A stretch of DNA of 64,000 nt, from contig CAVZMO010000022.1 in NCBI GenBank assembly GCA_963776195.1, forward strand, positions 62,001-126,000, read 5' to 3'. A model generated the notes under the pieces. It worked only from the letters and a program-made list of their open reading frames with translations. It was not told the DNA's origin and did no database searches. This DNA is from CAVZMO01 sp963776195. GTDB lineage: Bacteria; Nitrospirota; Thermodesulfovibrionia; Thermodesulfovibrionales; SM23-35. The position numbers and the translations under genes were made by a program. Of this stretch, positions 25,560 through 34,667 are shown in pieces (the stretch's first letter is position 1; every line of letters begins with the position of its first letter).

Positions 25560-26198
25560 TTAGAATCTGCGTTTTCGTAATATAGTCTGCATAGGGACGC
25601 CCTGAGGACCCTCGACGTTTAGTGTCATTGGCCCGACTATACCTGTGTCAGGGGAGCTGTTGAGACATTCGAGCATGCCTGCGAGCCAATCTTCCGTCAC
25701 GATGGTATTGTCCTGGAGAATCGTGATATATTCTCCTTTTGACTCGTTGACTCCCAGATTGCAGGCTTGAGCATAGCTGAAGCCGCCATTCTTTTCGGCT
25801 AACCCATCCAGCTTGCCTTTGGGAGTCATCAATTTATAATTCCCATTCTCCTTCAGCATCCTCCGCAGCCACTTGGGCGGGGCATATGAAGCGTCACGGG
25901 GTATAAAGATGATTTCATGAGGTTCCTTTGTATGCTTTCCTATGCTCTCAGCACACTTTCTCGCATATTCCCGTTGTCCCGAAAGGAAAACAATAATGGA
26001 AGTCAGTCCTTTGGTTCTTTCTTTCTTAATCTCAACCTCAGACTTTTGTTCTTTCCTCCACTTTTTCCCGCTCTTCCCACCACCTGTTTTCTGCATGTAT
26101 TTCATGATCGGAAGATAAGTCGGGCAATGATGAATAAAGGGCAATTCCCGGAAGTATTTCGGGGGAAATGTGATATGGGCTTCCATAAGGTGTCTCAA
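25560..26198 (-). CDS. GT2 segment of the giant locus
   Basis: After ~50 out-of-frame residues it reads KKERTKGLTSIIVFLSGQREYARKCAESI, FIPRDASYAPPKWL, GFSYAQACNLGVNESKGEYITILQDNTIVTEDW and GIVGPMTLN, the N-terminal half of a GT2 domain in which the DxD is QDN. It joins 26038-29214 through an indel near 26050. Confidence 0.65.
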   Translation of the reverse strand: MRHLMEAHITFPPKYFRELPFIHHCPTYLPIMKYMQKTGGGKSGKKWRKEQKSEVEIKKERTKGLTSIIVFLSGQREYARKCAESIGKHTKEPHEIIFIPRDASYAPPKWLRRMLKENGNYKLMTPKGKLDGLAEKNGGFSYAQACNLGVNESKGEYITILQDNTIVTEDWLAGMLECLNSSPDTGIVGPMTLNVEGPQGVPMQTILRKRRF

Positions 26199-29100
26199 CA
26201 GGTATTTTCCATTTGACCTTAAATAATTCCCAGTTGTTCAGGAGGCTCTTTTTTAAATCTATCCCGGCGCCTTTGAATGTCTGACTACCCGTGTGGTGAA
26301 TAAAGACATCCTGAGCGACACGCGCCTCATAGCCTGCAAGGGCGGCCCTCAGGCAAAAATCGTCATCCTCAAAATTGCCACTGCCGAATTGTTCGTCCAG
26401 TCCCCCGATCCGGTCGATGACCGCTCTCTTAGTGAGAAGGCAAAAGCCCACGACACGGTAAATGGGGAAACTCTGACCGTCATGGTCTTCGCTCCATCGG
26501 GAAGCAAAACGATCTATCCCCACGATATCTTTGTAGTCGATCTTCGGGACCAGCTGCGGGCCGGACACGTAATTGGACATCGGCCCTACAATGCCTGTTT
26601 TTGGATATCTATTGAAGATGCCTATCATGCGGCCAAGCCAGCCGCTGGTGACTATCGTGTCGTTATTGAGCAACAAGATATATTCTCCACGCGCGATCGA
26701 AATCCCCTGATTATTGCCCGCAGCAAAGCCACGATTGGTGGTATTAGAAATGACTTTTAACCCCTCCTTGCTCCTCCCCTTATCTAAGGGGAGGTTAGGT
26801 GGGGTTATCCACTTGCCCCCTTGAACCCTCGAATCCTGTCTCTGAATAAGAGCCTGCAGGCGTTCTCTGGTTTCATCCGTCGACCCATTGTCAACCACGA
26901 TAATTTCGTGTGGCTCAGGTGTATTTCTTTCAATGCTTTCTAAACAGAGTTCGGTCTGGTCCCACTGATTATGCGCGAGGATGATGATAGATGTAAGGCC
27001 CGGCGCCACGTCGCCTCTTTTCTTTTCATCTACCGCATAACGTTCCTTCAGCACCGGCGGCAACGCAGAATAGGGCTGCTCAACGGCCCTCTGGTAAGAG
27101 CTCGGATGGGTAGGGTGAAGATCTGTCAGTGAATGATCGGAATCCCACTTCTTCCAGACGTTCTCAAACCATCCGGGCCGGACTTCATGGGCATGGCTGA
27201 AAGTCGTAATCTTTCTTAGCACTTCCTCGTCGCTCCTGGCATAACTGAGGTGGTGGCAGACGCCGATTTCCGGAGGGATCAGGCTGTGATTTTTCCCGCC
27301 GACCGCCCTATTTTGGACAAAGCGATCGCCGCCGACTCTCACAAAAACCACTGGTTTGAAAGGTTCACGCGGGTCGATGCGGTAGCGATAAGATTTCCAA
27401 TATGTGTCCCAGGTCATGTGCCAGCAGTCTACCTCCGGGTGACCTGCAACCATTTCTTTCATCCGATGCAACTCGGCCGGATCATAGACCTCGTCGGAAT
27501 CGATGACGAAGCAATAAGTAACGCCTGCTTTCTGTAATATATCAAGTCCGGCATTCCGCTGGTCCGTTTCGTTGGTCCAACTGCCGGTGACAGTATTAAT
27601 TTTATCTTCAGGGTCGGGGAATCGTTTTATTGATTCAAGAGTGCCGCTGTTGTCAGAGGGTTCCCCGTACCAGGGTCTTTCTCCTGTCAGAAAATAGACG
27701 GCGTCGCACTCCGAATAAATTGATTCCAAAGATTCCTTAAGCCATGTCGTGTCGTCATAAACACAATAAACGGCTGCGAAAGAAGACTGCTTTTGCTTAT
27801 GCATTCGGGCGCCCGTATGAAGTTCAAATATATAATGTGCAGCCGGCGGTTCGATAACGGAATACTTAAAACCGCGTTCCTTCGAAAACTTTTCTACGGC
27901 CTGATAAACGCCGCCGCCCGGGACGCAGTCGTGGCCTATCAGAATGCCTTCCGGCTTGAGTTTCGGATACCAGGCTTTCAGGTCTTCATAACAGCTCTCG
28001 TAAGAATGGTCGCCATCGATGAACAGCAAATCTATGCTTTGTTCTTGAAAGTCAAGGGAAGCTTCGGTGCTTCTTTTTCGTATAGGATGGATAAGAGGTT
28101 TTACGCCGGCCTTCGAAATATTGCCGATAAAATTGTCGTAAAGTTGTTTGTTCTTAATAACATCGAGGTTCTGGTGTTCAGGGGAGCCTTCCCATGTATC
28201 TATGCAATAAATACGGGTGGTGTAATTGCCGTCCGCAATCAGCCCATGTGCCATGACAATTGCCGACAGTCCCATAAAACTGCCGATTTCCACTATAACA
28301 CTGTTTTCCTGCAGGGTCCCGGTTTTATCAAACAGATAACGGACATCCCCTAAGCCCAATTCACCTTGAACGCCGTTAATCTCGATTCTGCTTGTTCCGG
28401 GCACCTGTCCAACGTTCAAGTCGTTAACAAGCCAGGTATTATCAGGCTGAATTTGGATATTCCTTCCTAACTGAGCAGAGGATCCAAAATGAACAGACTC
28501 CTTTATCTCCTGCCACCACCTTTCAAAGGAAGATAACTCGTCATCCGCGGGCTGTAATGCCGGTCGAAACCGCGCATTTGCGGGCCTGAAGAAATCAATG
28601 CCCCATAAATCCATCGGGTCCGGTACATTTCCGGCTCCATAATGCATTTCGAGTTTCACATACAATTTGCCGGCGCTTTCCTGAGCCAGGGTGGATGCCG
28701 AGGCATCGTCAGCCTTAAAACTGACGTGGCCTTTATGGTAGACGAAGGTATCGGTGGCAATTATCAGCTTGTACCCCTTTTGGCGCAGCCTCCAGGAGAT
28801 CTCAAGGTCGTCGTTGCCGAGGAAAAGGTCTTCATCAAGAAGGCCGACTTCGTCGAGCACTCTGCGCGGAAAGGCAATACAAAACCCCATCAGGACTTTG
28901 GTCTCCCTTCCGAGTCCATGGTTCCGTTCGAATAATCTGTGAGCAAGCTCATTTATTTGAATGTCGGCGAGTAAATGTTTTTCAAAATAAAATTTGACTT
29001 TCTGGAGGGCCGATACATGATTGGATAACGGACCTACCGCCCCGACGCCCGGTCCGAAATGACTTAACATCCGTTCTGCCCACAGCGGAGTCACAACAGT

Positions 29101-29214
29101 ATCCGGATTAAGGAGAATTACATATTCGCCTTTTGAAGCTCGGATGCCCTGATTGCATGCCAATGAAAAACCTTTGTTGTCGTCATTCAATATAGTGCTG
29201 ATGTCGGCCTCCAT
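26038..29214 (-). CDS. Multidomain GT2 / methyltransferase / GT2 segment of the giant locus
   Basis: 1,058 codons open without a break. Order: rest of a GT2 domain (GFSLACNQGIRASKGEYVILLNPDTVV, GNDDLEISWRLR; residues 1-200); a class I SAM methyltransferase (IVEIGSFMGLSAIVMAHGL, DLLFIDGDHSYESC, GILIGHDCVPGGG; about 300-470); a GT2-like domain (AAVYCVYDDTTWLKESLESIY, DSDEVYDPAEL; 480-720); a full GT2 domain (LTSIIILAHNQWDQTELCLESI, VVDNGSTDETRERL, YILLLNNDTIVTSGW, FEDDDFCLRAA; 750-1010). A short repeat is translated in frame near residues 800-820. The apparent start lies inside a domain, so the real N-terminus is at 33471. Likely builds a methylated surface polysaccharide. Confidence 0.75.
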   Translation of the reverse strand: MEADISTILNDDNKGFSLACNQGIRASKGEYVILLNPDTVVTPLWAERMLSHFGPGVGAVGPLSNHVSALQKVKFYFEKHLLADIQINELAHRLFERNHGLGRETKVLMGFCIAFPRRVLDEVGLLDEDLFLGNDDLEISWRLRQKGYKLIIATDTFVYHKGHVSFKADDASASTLAQESAGKLYVKLEMHYGAGNVPDPMDLWGIDFFRPANARFRPALQPADDELSSFERWWQEIKESVHFGSSAQLGRNIQIQPDNTWLVNDLNVGQVPGTSRIEINGVQGELGLGDVRYLFDKTGTLQENSVIVEIGSFMGLSAIVMAHGLIADGNYTTRIYCIDTWEGSPEHQNLDVIKNKQLYDNFIGNISKAGVKPLIHPIRKRSTEASLDFQEQSIDLLFIDGDHSYESCYEDLKAWYPKLKPEGILIGHDCVPGGGVYQAVEKFSKERGFKYSVIEPPAAHYIFELHTGARMHKQKQSSFAAVYCVYDDTTWLKESLESIYSECDAVYFLTGERPWYGEPSDNSGTLESIKRFPDPEDKINTVTGSWTNETDQRNAGLDILQKAGVTYCFVIDSDEVYDPAELHRMKEMVAGHPEVDCWHMTWDTYWKSYRYRIDPREPFKPVVFVRVGGDRFVQNRAVGGKNHSLIPPEIGVCHHLSYARSDEEVLRKITTFSHAHEVRPGWFENVWKKWDSDHSLTDLHPTHPSSYQRAVEQPYSALPPVLKERYAVDEKKRGDVAPGLTSIIILAHNQWDQTELCLESIERNTPEPHEIIVVDNGSTDETRERLQALIQRQDSRVQGGKWITPPNLPLDKGRSKEGLKVISNTTNRGFAAGNNQGISIARGEYILLLNNDTIVTSGWLGRMIGIFNRYPKTGIVGPMSNYVSGPQLVPKIDYKDIVGIDRFASRWSEDHDGQSFPIYRVVGFCLLTKRAVIDRIGGLDEQFGSGNFEDDDFCLRAALAGYEARVAQDVFIHHTGSQTFKGAGIDLKKSLLNNWELFKVKWKIPVETPYGSPYHISPEILPGIALYSSLPDLSSDHEIHAENRWWEEREKVEERTKV
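26755..26832. repeat. In-frame family B repeat inside a GT2 domain
   Basis: Contains cccctccttgctcctcccct, tatctaaggggaggttaggtgggg and the tail ttgaaccctcgaatcctgtc. Translated on the minus strand as WITPPNLPLDKGRSKEG between RVQGGK and LKVISNTTNRGF, at the loop between the second strand and helix of the GT2 domain. Confidence 0.75.
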
Positions 29215-29407
29215 ATTCCTTCAAGATCGATGCCGTATCATCCGTAGATGCATTGTCGACAACAATCACTTCGGCGTTCGGGGTAAACTGAAGAACACTG
29301 TCGAGGCAGGCGCGGATAGTCGGCGCATGAGTTATAAGTGACAATGATGACGCTTGCCTTAAGCGGTTTTGATTCCGCTGCCGAAGGAAAGAACCGAAAG
29401 TCACCAT
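29183..29407 (-). CDS. Short GT2 fragment bridging two frame breaks
   Basis: Supplies APTIRACLDSVLQFTPNAEVIVVDNASTDDTASILKEYGG, the start of the third GT2 domain. It sits between SVIIVTYNS (frame of 29238-29849) and DISTILNDDNKGFSLACNQG (frame of 26038-29214). Indels lie near 29340 and 29215. Not a gene by itself. Confidence 0.55.
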   Translation of the reverse strand: MVTFGSFLRQRNQNRLRQASSLSLITHAPTIRACLDSVLQFTPNAEVIVVDNASTDDTASILKEYGGRHQHYIE

Positions 29408-29849
29408 TCGGCTCGATTTTCAGGGCCATGCCATCGTGCTGCAGATAATAGATGTCATCTTGCCGGAGCTTGTCCTTCCAGATACTCAGGAAAAGATTCC
29501 TGTTGAAATACATCATGTCCTGTCTGCCTTCGCTCTGCGATTCGAGGTGAATAACTACGCTCTTCGGAGTATAGACAATCCTCCTGTTTCTTTGTCTCAC
29601 TTTAAGACAGAGATCAATATCTTCCAGTCCGTTGATATAACGCTCGTCAAAGCCCCCGATATCATCGAATAGCTCTTTTCTCAATAAGCATGCATGCCGC
29701 CGTGACGCTCTGGTAGTCCCTCTCGATATTGGCAGCCGGAAGATCACCGGGGCACTCTTTATAAATGTGATAGGGAAGCCCGTTCCTCCAGAATACCACC
29801 CCTGCATGCTGAATCGATCCGTCGGGGTGGAGAAGCTTGTTACCCACAA
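29238..29849 (-). CDS. GT2 domain end and linker fragment of the giant locus
   Basis: From about 29680 it reads KELFDDIGGFDERYINGLEDIDLCLKVRQRNRRIVYTPKSVVIHLES, the acceptor-side half of the second GT2 domain. A linker follows, then the start of the next GT2 (KPLKASVIIVTYNS). The first ~55 residues are an out-of-frame overlap with 29662-33471. Confidence 0.6.
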   Translation of the reverse strand: MWVTSFSTPTDRFSMQGWYSGGTGFPITFIKSAPVIFRLPISRGTTRASRRHACLLRKELFDDIGGFDERYINGLEDIDLCLKVRQRNRRIVYTPKSVVIHLESQSEGRQDMMYFNRNLFLSIWKDKLRQDDIYYLQHDGMALKIEPNGDFRFFPSAAESKPLKASVIIVTYNSCADYPRLPRQCSSVYPERRSDCCRQCIYG

Positions 29850-32800
29850 TACCTATATTCTCGTCACTTTCAGCCGTACGGAGCATCTCCTCCAGCCAGC
29901 GCGGCTGCGGGATGGTATCGTTATTCAGAAAGAGCAAATATTTGCCGTCCGCGGCCTTTGCGCCTTGATTGCAGGCCTTCGCAAAACCGAGGTTTTGTTC
30001 ATTACTGATAACTTTGATTTTGCCGTGCAAAGAACGGAGATAAGTTCCTGTGCCATCAGTAGAACCGTTGTCTACGAAAATAAGCTCATACTCATTCGGA
30101 GGGGTATTGTCAACCAGAGAAGAGAAACATTGCTTGGTTAATTCCACATTGTTGAACAGAGGAATAACAATGGAAACAGGCGGGGTGCTCTCAGGCAGCT
30201 TGCTTTTTAGTGGTGCTCCTCCTGCATTAGCCAGGACCATCTCCTTCATCTCATCCAGCGGATAATAGGCTTTCAGTTCTTCAAAGGGTTTACCCGGACA
30301 GAAGTCATTCCACTGCTTCCTTAAATAACTCTCCCATTTCTCAGAGAAACCACTCTTCAGCTGATAATTACTGAAAATAAATTTCTGAACTGTATAAAAT
30401 TCTCTGAAAAAGTCCTCTATCTTCTTTCCCGAGACCACTTTATCGATAACGCTTTCCGAGTGTCTTCTGTGGTAGTTAAGTCTCCGTTGATCGAAATGCA
30501 CCTTACCGTTCTTAATCGCATGAACGATAAAGTACCAGTCTCCGGCAATACGCATACCATCGAGGGTCTTCCGGAACTGCTCACTCAGGGCCGGTTTCCT
30601 GCAGAGCACGGCACTGATATTGAGGATCGTGTTTTTGACGCCTAAGCCGTCATTGATCTCTTCCGCAGCGGAAACCTCGTAGCTTTTCTTCCACTTCTTT
30701 TTCGACAAAGAGGTCAGATATTCGCCGCTTACGTAATCACCGGTAACCTTGCCGTTTTCGTCCATAATATGAGAATTTGCATATGCCAGCGTCACCTTCG
30801 GGTCTTGAAAGGCGGGCAACAGTCGCTCCAGAAATTGAGACTCGCATGCGTCGTCGGATTCGGCAATCCATAGGATATCCGCTTCCGCGAGGTCAATGCC
30901 TTTGAGCCACTGCGGGAAAGGAGATCCGGAGTTCTTTTCGTTGCGCACAATGCGCACATCCGCCCGGTCGGAATACTTTTCTATCACATCGATGCTGTTG
31001 TCACCGGATGCGTCATCGAGGATAATAACCTCAAAATCCTTGAATGTCTGGTTGAAGATGCTGTCGAGCCTTTTGGGCAAGTACCGGGCATGATTATAGT
31101 TAGGAACAATGACCGACAAGGCCGGTTTCTTTTTGGCAACTTTGCGGCATACCGACAGTATGTGCGGAACAGTCCGTTCAGGGGTAAATCGGGAGAGGAG
31201 CTTTTCTCTGCCTCTGCTGCCCATTCTTTCCCTTAGTTCCCTGTCTTGCATAAGAATTGCAACTTTCTCGGCCATCGCCTCCACATTCCCGTAAGGAACT
31301 ACGAAGCCGGCATCATCCTCAACAAAATCAGGCATCCCGCCGGCATCGGCAAAACAGACAACGGGCAGTCCGCATTCGGCGGCCTCCAGGGCAACCAGCG
31401 GAAATGGGTCCTCCCTCGAAGGCAGGACAAAAATATCACCGACCCGCATGTATTCTCTCGGGTTAGGCTTCTTGCCCAGGAAAGTCACATATCCATCCAG
31501 CCCGGATTTCTTCAAGTCAACGGCATAATCGGCCCAAACCTTGCCTTCGCCGATCGGTTCCTTCTTGTCAAAATCGCCCACCCAGAAGAAAATGAAATTA
31601 TTGAGGCCCTTTCCAAGAAGGGTACGGGCCACTTCAATGAACAGGTCTGCGCCTTTGCGAAAAGCCATACCTAACCCGCATCCAAAGATGAGGCGTGTTT
31701 CTTCCTCTACTCCCACACCCTTTTTTATTTTGCGTTTTTCCGCTTCACTCGCGATCTGGATTGAATTGTCCGGATGGATACTCGAATAGACCGTGCTGAT
31801 TTTCGATTCATCAACCCCGTGAGTCGTCACCAGATTCTTGCGGACTGCCTCCGAGCAGGCGACAAAGTGGGTGGATTTTCTGAGAATGTCGCCGATAACG
31901 CTTCCTGCATACCGTTTTATGCTCATTTCCAACTCGTGGAAATGGGTAATTAAGGGAGCTTTCTTCCAGGACCTCAGCATCTGAGACAGCTTCCCCGAAA
32001 CGACAGAATTACAGTAAATGAGATCGAAAGCAGTGCTGCGAAAATCATCGAGCTTCCGGATGAAATCCTGTTGAGGGTCACCTAACTCGCTGAGCACTAA
32101 TGTGTCGGCCAATTTCCTGAAACGGCCTAATAGTTCTCCGCCCGCGAAACATAATATTTTGAGATCGGCGAATGTGTGCTTTGCAAACCATGAAATGATA
32201 TCAAGCAGTACGGCTTGAGACCCCCCTACAGCCGCATCATGGGATATAAATAAAATCTTCCATTTGCCGGGAAGCGCCGTCTTGACAGGAAGTGATTCAG
32301 CTTTTTGGGGGCAAGTGGAAAGGACATCCGCGGTGGCCTGCAGGCAGGCATAACCGTATCTACGGTCCGGCTCAAGATAGGCCCCCTCAGCCCATTCATT
32401 CCAGGCATTGATAAATATTAATCTTTCTTCTACGTCAAAATTTGCGACCGTGAAATCGCAAAGTGTCTTAAGCCACTCCTTATACGCTGCGGGACTGGAA
32501 TTTACAAGTACCGTACCTTTTCCGGGTCTCCTTGCCTCATTGTCCCAGCTCGGACATATGCCCCTGAACTTCTTGTATTCGGGTCTCCTGTAGCGCCTTG
32601 CTATTTCCACTGCATTGCGGTAATCGAATATATGCCCCTGGAATTCGGGATTGACTATATCAAAGTCCCGACTAACGTCTGATAGCGGAAAAGTATTAGG
32701 TGCGAATTCAATTGCGGCATCGAATCCTACTGATCGCGGGTCAAGATGCTCAAAGGAATGAGTCAGCGCCAGATATATGTCACCTATTCCATTATTGCGG

Positions 32801-33471
32801 CACCATTCTCTCCATCTTTCAGCTGTATTGGCCGGCTCGGGCAACAGGTCCGCTCTATAAACAGACAACAAAGGCTTAGAGTTTACCCTTACATACCTCT
32901 TATCTCTCAAATATTTTGATACATGTTGGATGAAGGCTATATCATCTTCAGGAGAATGTTTTTGAGAAATCAAAACATCCGAGTCTTTACCATCCCACCG
33001 CCTTGACCAATTTTCATTTGCCCAGTTGATGCAGAATGGGAAGTCGATCTCATGACTGGAAACGAATTGTTCCAAAGGGGTCTCCAGCAACCTTTTCCCA
33101 TTAAACCAGTAAAAATGGAAACAAAAACCGTAGATTCCGTATTGCCTTGCCAGCTCAACCTGCCTTTCCTGGATTTCAGGATTCCGCAGGTCGTAAAAAC
33201 CAAGTTCACCGGGGAGTCTCGGCTGGTAATGACCGATAAATTGCGGAATGGCCCTCGTGACATTAGTCCATTCAGTGAAACCTTTTCCCCACCATTTATC
33301 GTTTTCGGGGATCGGATGAAACTGGGGCAGGTAAAAAGCTATAAGCTTGATCTCGGATTCCAGTATATCCGAACGTGACAGAGGCACAAAATCTTTGTCT
33401 CTGCCGTTGAGCATATTATTTAAGTGATCAAAATAGGATCCCTGCCAGTTAACCTTGCGTCCGCTATACAA
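29662..33471 (-). CDS. WbsX-like / GT4 / GT2 / GT2 segment, N-terminus of the giant locus
   Basis: 1,269 codons. Residues about 35-385 are a WbsX-type domain (IKLIAFYLPQFHPIPENDKWWGKGFTEW, NWANENWSRRWDG, FINAWNEWAEGAYLEPD), found in O-antigen and rhamnan clusters. About 400-770: GT4 domain (FISHDAAVGGSQAVLLDI, LPSREDPFPLVALEAAECGLPVV with the donor-binding Glu). About 775-1000: GT2 (LSVIVPNYNHARYLPKRL, LDDASGDNS, AESDDACESQF). About 1090-1269: a second GT2 (VSIVIPLFNNVELTKQCFSSL, FLFLNNDTIPQP). The frame is lost after ACMLIEK at about 29680. No signal peptide, so cytoplasmic. Confidence 0.8.
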   Translation of the reverse strand: MYSGRKVNWQGSYFDHLNNMLNGRDKDFVPLSRSDILESEIKLIAFYLPQFHPIPENDKWWGKGFTEWTNVTRAIPQFIGHYQPRLPGELGFYDLRNPEIQERQVELARQYGIYGFCFHFYWFNGKRLLETPLEQFVSSHEIDFPFCINWANENWSRRWDGKDSDVLISQKHSPEDDIAFIQHVSKYLRDKRYVRVNSKPLLSVYRADLLPEPANTAERWREWCRNNGIGDIYLALTHSFEHLDPRSVGFDAAIEFAPNTFPLSDVSRDFDIVNPEFQGHIFDYRNAVEIARRYRRPEYKKFRGICPSWDNEARRPGKGTVLVNSSPAAYKEWLKTLCDFTVANFDVEERLIFINAWNEWAEGAYLEPDRRYGYACLQATADVLSTCPQKAESLPVKTALPGKWKILFISHDAAVGGSQAVLLDIISWFAKHTFADLKILCFAGGELLGRFRKLADTLVLSELGDPQQDFIRKLDDFRSTAFDLIYCNSVVSGKLSQMLRSWKKAPLITHFHELEMSIKRYAGSVIGDILRKSTHFVACSEAVRKNLVTTHGVDESKISTVYSSIHPDNSIQIASEAEKRKIKKGVGVEEETRLIFGCGLGMAFRKGADLFIEVARTLLGKGLNNFIFFWVGDFDKKEPIGEGKVWADYAVDLKKSGLDGYVTFLGKKPNPREYMRVGDIFVLPSREDPFPLVALEAAECGLPVVCFADAGGMPDFVEDDAGFVVPYGNVEAMAEKVAILMQDRELRERMGSRGREKLLSRFTPERTVPHILSVCRKVAKKKPALSVIVPNYNHARYLPKRLDSIFNQTFKDFEVIILDDASGDNSIDVIEKYSDRADVRIVRNEKNSGSPFPQWLKGIDLAEADILWIAESDDACESQFLERLLPAFQDPKVTLAYANSHIMDENGKVTGDYVSGEYLTSLSKKKWKKSYEVSAAEEINDGLGVKNTILNISAVLCRKPALSEQFRKTLDGMRIAGDWYFIVHAIKNGKVHFDQRRLNYHRRHSESVIDKVVSGKKIEDFFREFYTVQKFIFSNYQLKSGFSEKWESYLRKQWNDFCPGKPFEELKAYYPLDEMKEMVLANAGGAPLKSKLPESTPPVSIVIPLFNNVELTKQCFSSLVDNTPPNEYELIFVDNGSTDGTGTYLRSLHGKIKVISNEQNLGFAKACNQGAKAADGKYLLFLNNDTIPQPRWLEEMLRTAESDENIGIVGNKLLHPDGSIQHAGVVFWRNGLPYHIYKECPGDLPAANIERDYQSVTAACMLIEKRAIR

Positions 33472-33677
33472 TTACTACCCCCCGGGTACCCCCCTCGGAA
33501 TTCTATTCAGGCGCTTACGTCGGAAAGTCAACATTGTTATTTTAGCACGGTGCTTGGACTTTTGTCCCGTTGTTCATCAAACTTTGTGCGCACTTCGCCG
33601 GGAAGCTCCCTTAAATTATGGTTCTTCAGGGAACCTTGTGGATAGGTAATAGTTCATTCGTTCCATTTTTTCTTTTA
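33472..33677. other. Gap with an inverted-repeat arm at 33620-33663
   Basis: No gene. The 44-base stretch 33620-33663 (ggttcttcagggaaccttgt...) recurs inverted at 36475-36518 with one mismatch. A run cccccgggtacccccctcgg lies at 33478-33497. Confidence 0.7.
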
Positions 33678-33990
33678 TCATTCCAAGCTTGACCCGGAAG
33701 CCAGGGCTCTTTCGCCCCGGCGAATCCCCTGAGAGTGGAAAGGCAAAGTCACTGGATTCCGGCTCAACACACTGCCGGAATGACAGCCCTTCGCCCCGGC
33801 GAATCGACGAGTCGATAATAACTGAATGTCTTTATTGTTTGTCATGCCGGACCTGATCCGGCATCCAGCGACTCTTTCGCCTCGTCCCGAAAGCTTTCGG
33901 GACTGCGTGCGGAAAGGCAAAGTCACTGGATTCCGGCTGGAATTTAACCCATACTCGATACGGGGCCGGAATGACGCCCCCCACACTAAA
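33678..33990. repeat. Family A repeats, reverse orientation
   Basis: Several hairpin units with ccggaatgac, gtcatgccggacctgatccg, a perfect tcccgaaagctttcggga palindrome and ccagcgactc. Orientation is opposite to the array at 34.7-36.5 kb. No gene in 33664-34060. Confidence 0.85.
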
Positions 33991-34060
33991 CCCTGAAGAA
34001 CCTAAATTATGGGGAGCAACAGACATATTCCGGGTGACGGTGATTTTAGTAGGGGATAAT

Positions 34061-34327
34061 TCAGCACTGATGGGCTTTTTCTGATAACCATACCTTTATC
34101 AGTGACTGGTAAGGTACATCCCTCTTGTTCGCCTCAATACGTATTGCTTCCAGGAGCGACAGCGGCAGCCGAAGCGAAATAGACTGCGTGGAAGGCTTCA
34201 GGTTCGGGAAACGTGCACGAACCATTTTACTGGAGTCAAAATACTCGGTCGTATCATGTGTCTCCCAAAACTCCCTCTCTTCTGCTTCTGACTTAAACTT
34301 AGGTATTCTTTTCAGTTTCGTTCTCAT
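34061..34327 (-). CDS. brnA: BrnA-type antitoxin
   Basis: ATG at 34327 with AAGGAAG six bases upstream is better than the in-frame start at 34348. The ~88-residue protein has the N-terminal toxin-binding part (KFKSEAEEREFWETHDTTEYFD) and a ribbon-helix-helix end (QSISLRLPLSLLEAIRIEANKRDVPYQSLIKVWL) that would bind its own promoter. It overlaps the upstream toxin gene by 29 bases, as expected for BrnT-BrnA operons. It lies between two family A repeat blocks within the 33.6-36.5 kb inverted-repeat segment. Confidence 0.85.
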   Translation of the reverse strand: MRTKLKRIPKFKSEAEEREFWETHDTTEYFDSSKMVRARFPNLKPSTQSISLRLPLSLLEAIRIEANKRDVPYQSLIKVWLSEKAHQC

Positions 34328-34610
34328 ATAACTTCCTTTCCTTGGCATTCATATTACGAGCAGATATGACCCGCACCAGCGATCCATTCTGCCGCAAGGT
34401 GAAAATGACCGTCAAAAGACGTTCATTTGATGTTTTCCCGGACGCTCGATATCTGTGTTCAGATTGGCTGTGCTCTTCATCTGTCGTGATAAAGAGAGGT
34501 TCATTGAAAAATACCTGCTCGGCTTCGGACTGTGTTACACCATGCTTTTCATTTTTGCGGGCATTACCTGCGTCCCAATCGAATCCCTCTATTTTATCGA
34601 ACTCGCCCAT
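34299..34610 (-). CDS. brnT: BrnT-type ribonuclease toxin
   Basis: 103 residues with the BrnT signature: FDWDAGNARKNEKHGVTQSEAEQVF, EHRYRASGKTSNERLLTVIFT and VRVISARNMNAKERKLYE. The RelE-like fold cleaves mRNA. ATG at 34610 with a start-proximal MGEFDKIEG. Toxin-first order and overlap with brnA are typical of this type II system. It appears intact, unlike many genes in the window. Confidence 0.88.
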   Translation of the reverse strand: MGEFDKIEGFDWDAGNARKNEKHGVTQSEAEQVFFNEPLFITTDEEHSQSEHRYRASGKTSNERLLTVIFTLRQNGSLVRVISARNMNAKERKLYENETEKNT

Positions 34611-34667
34611 AGTTGCATATTACCATAATATACACGATATTTCAAGAATTATCATTGGAATCAAACC

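Larger units (their letters stand above)
21487..33471 (-). other. Giant multimodular glycosyltransferase locus (~12 kb)
   Basis: Reading across frames gives one continuous domain chain from the start at 33471 to a TAA at 21487-21489: WbsX-type domain, GT4, GT2, GT2, GT2, SAM methyltransferase, GT2-like, GT2, GT2, TPRs, GT2+TPR, GT2+TPR. At each frame break, conserved sequence continues in another frame (for example IEK/ELFDDIGGF near 29680, and DYAIAAA/LEAAVETNN near 23030), and I see no clean gene boundary. If intact it would encode about 3,990 residues. About ten indels break it as given. It could alternatively be three or more genes fused by my reading. The individual open segments are listed separately. 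Confidence 0.6.
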
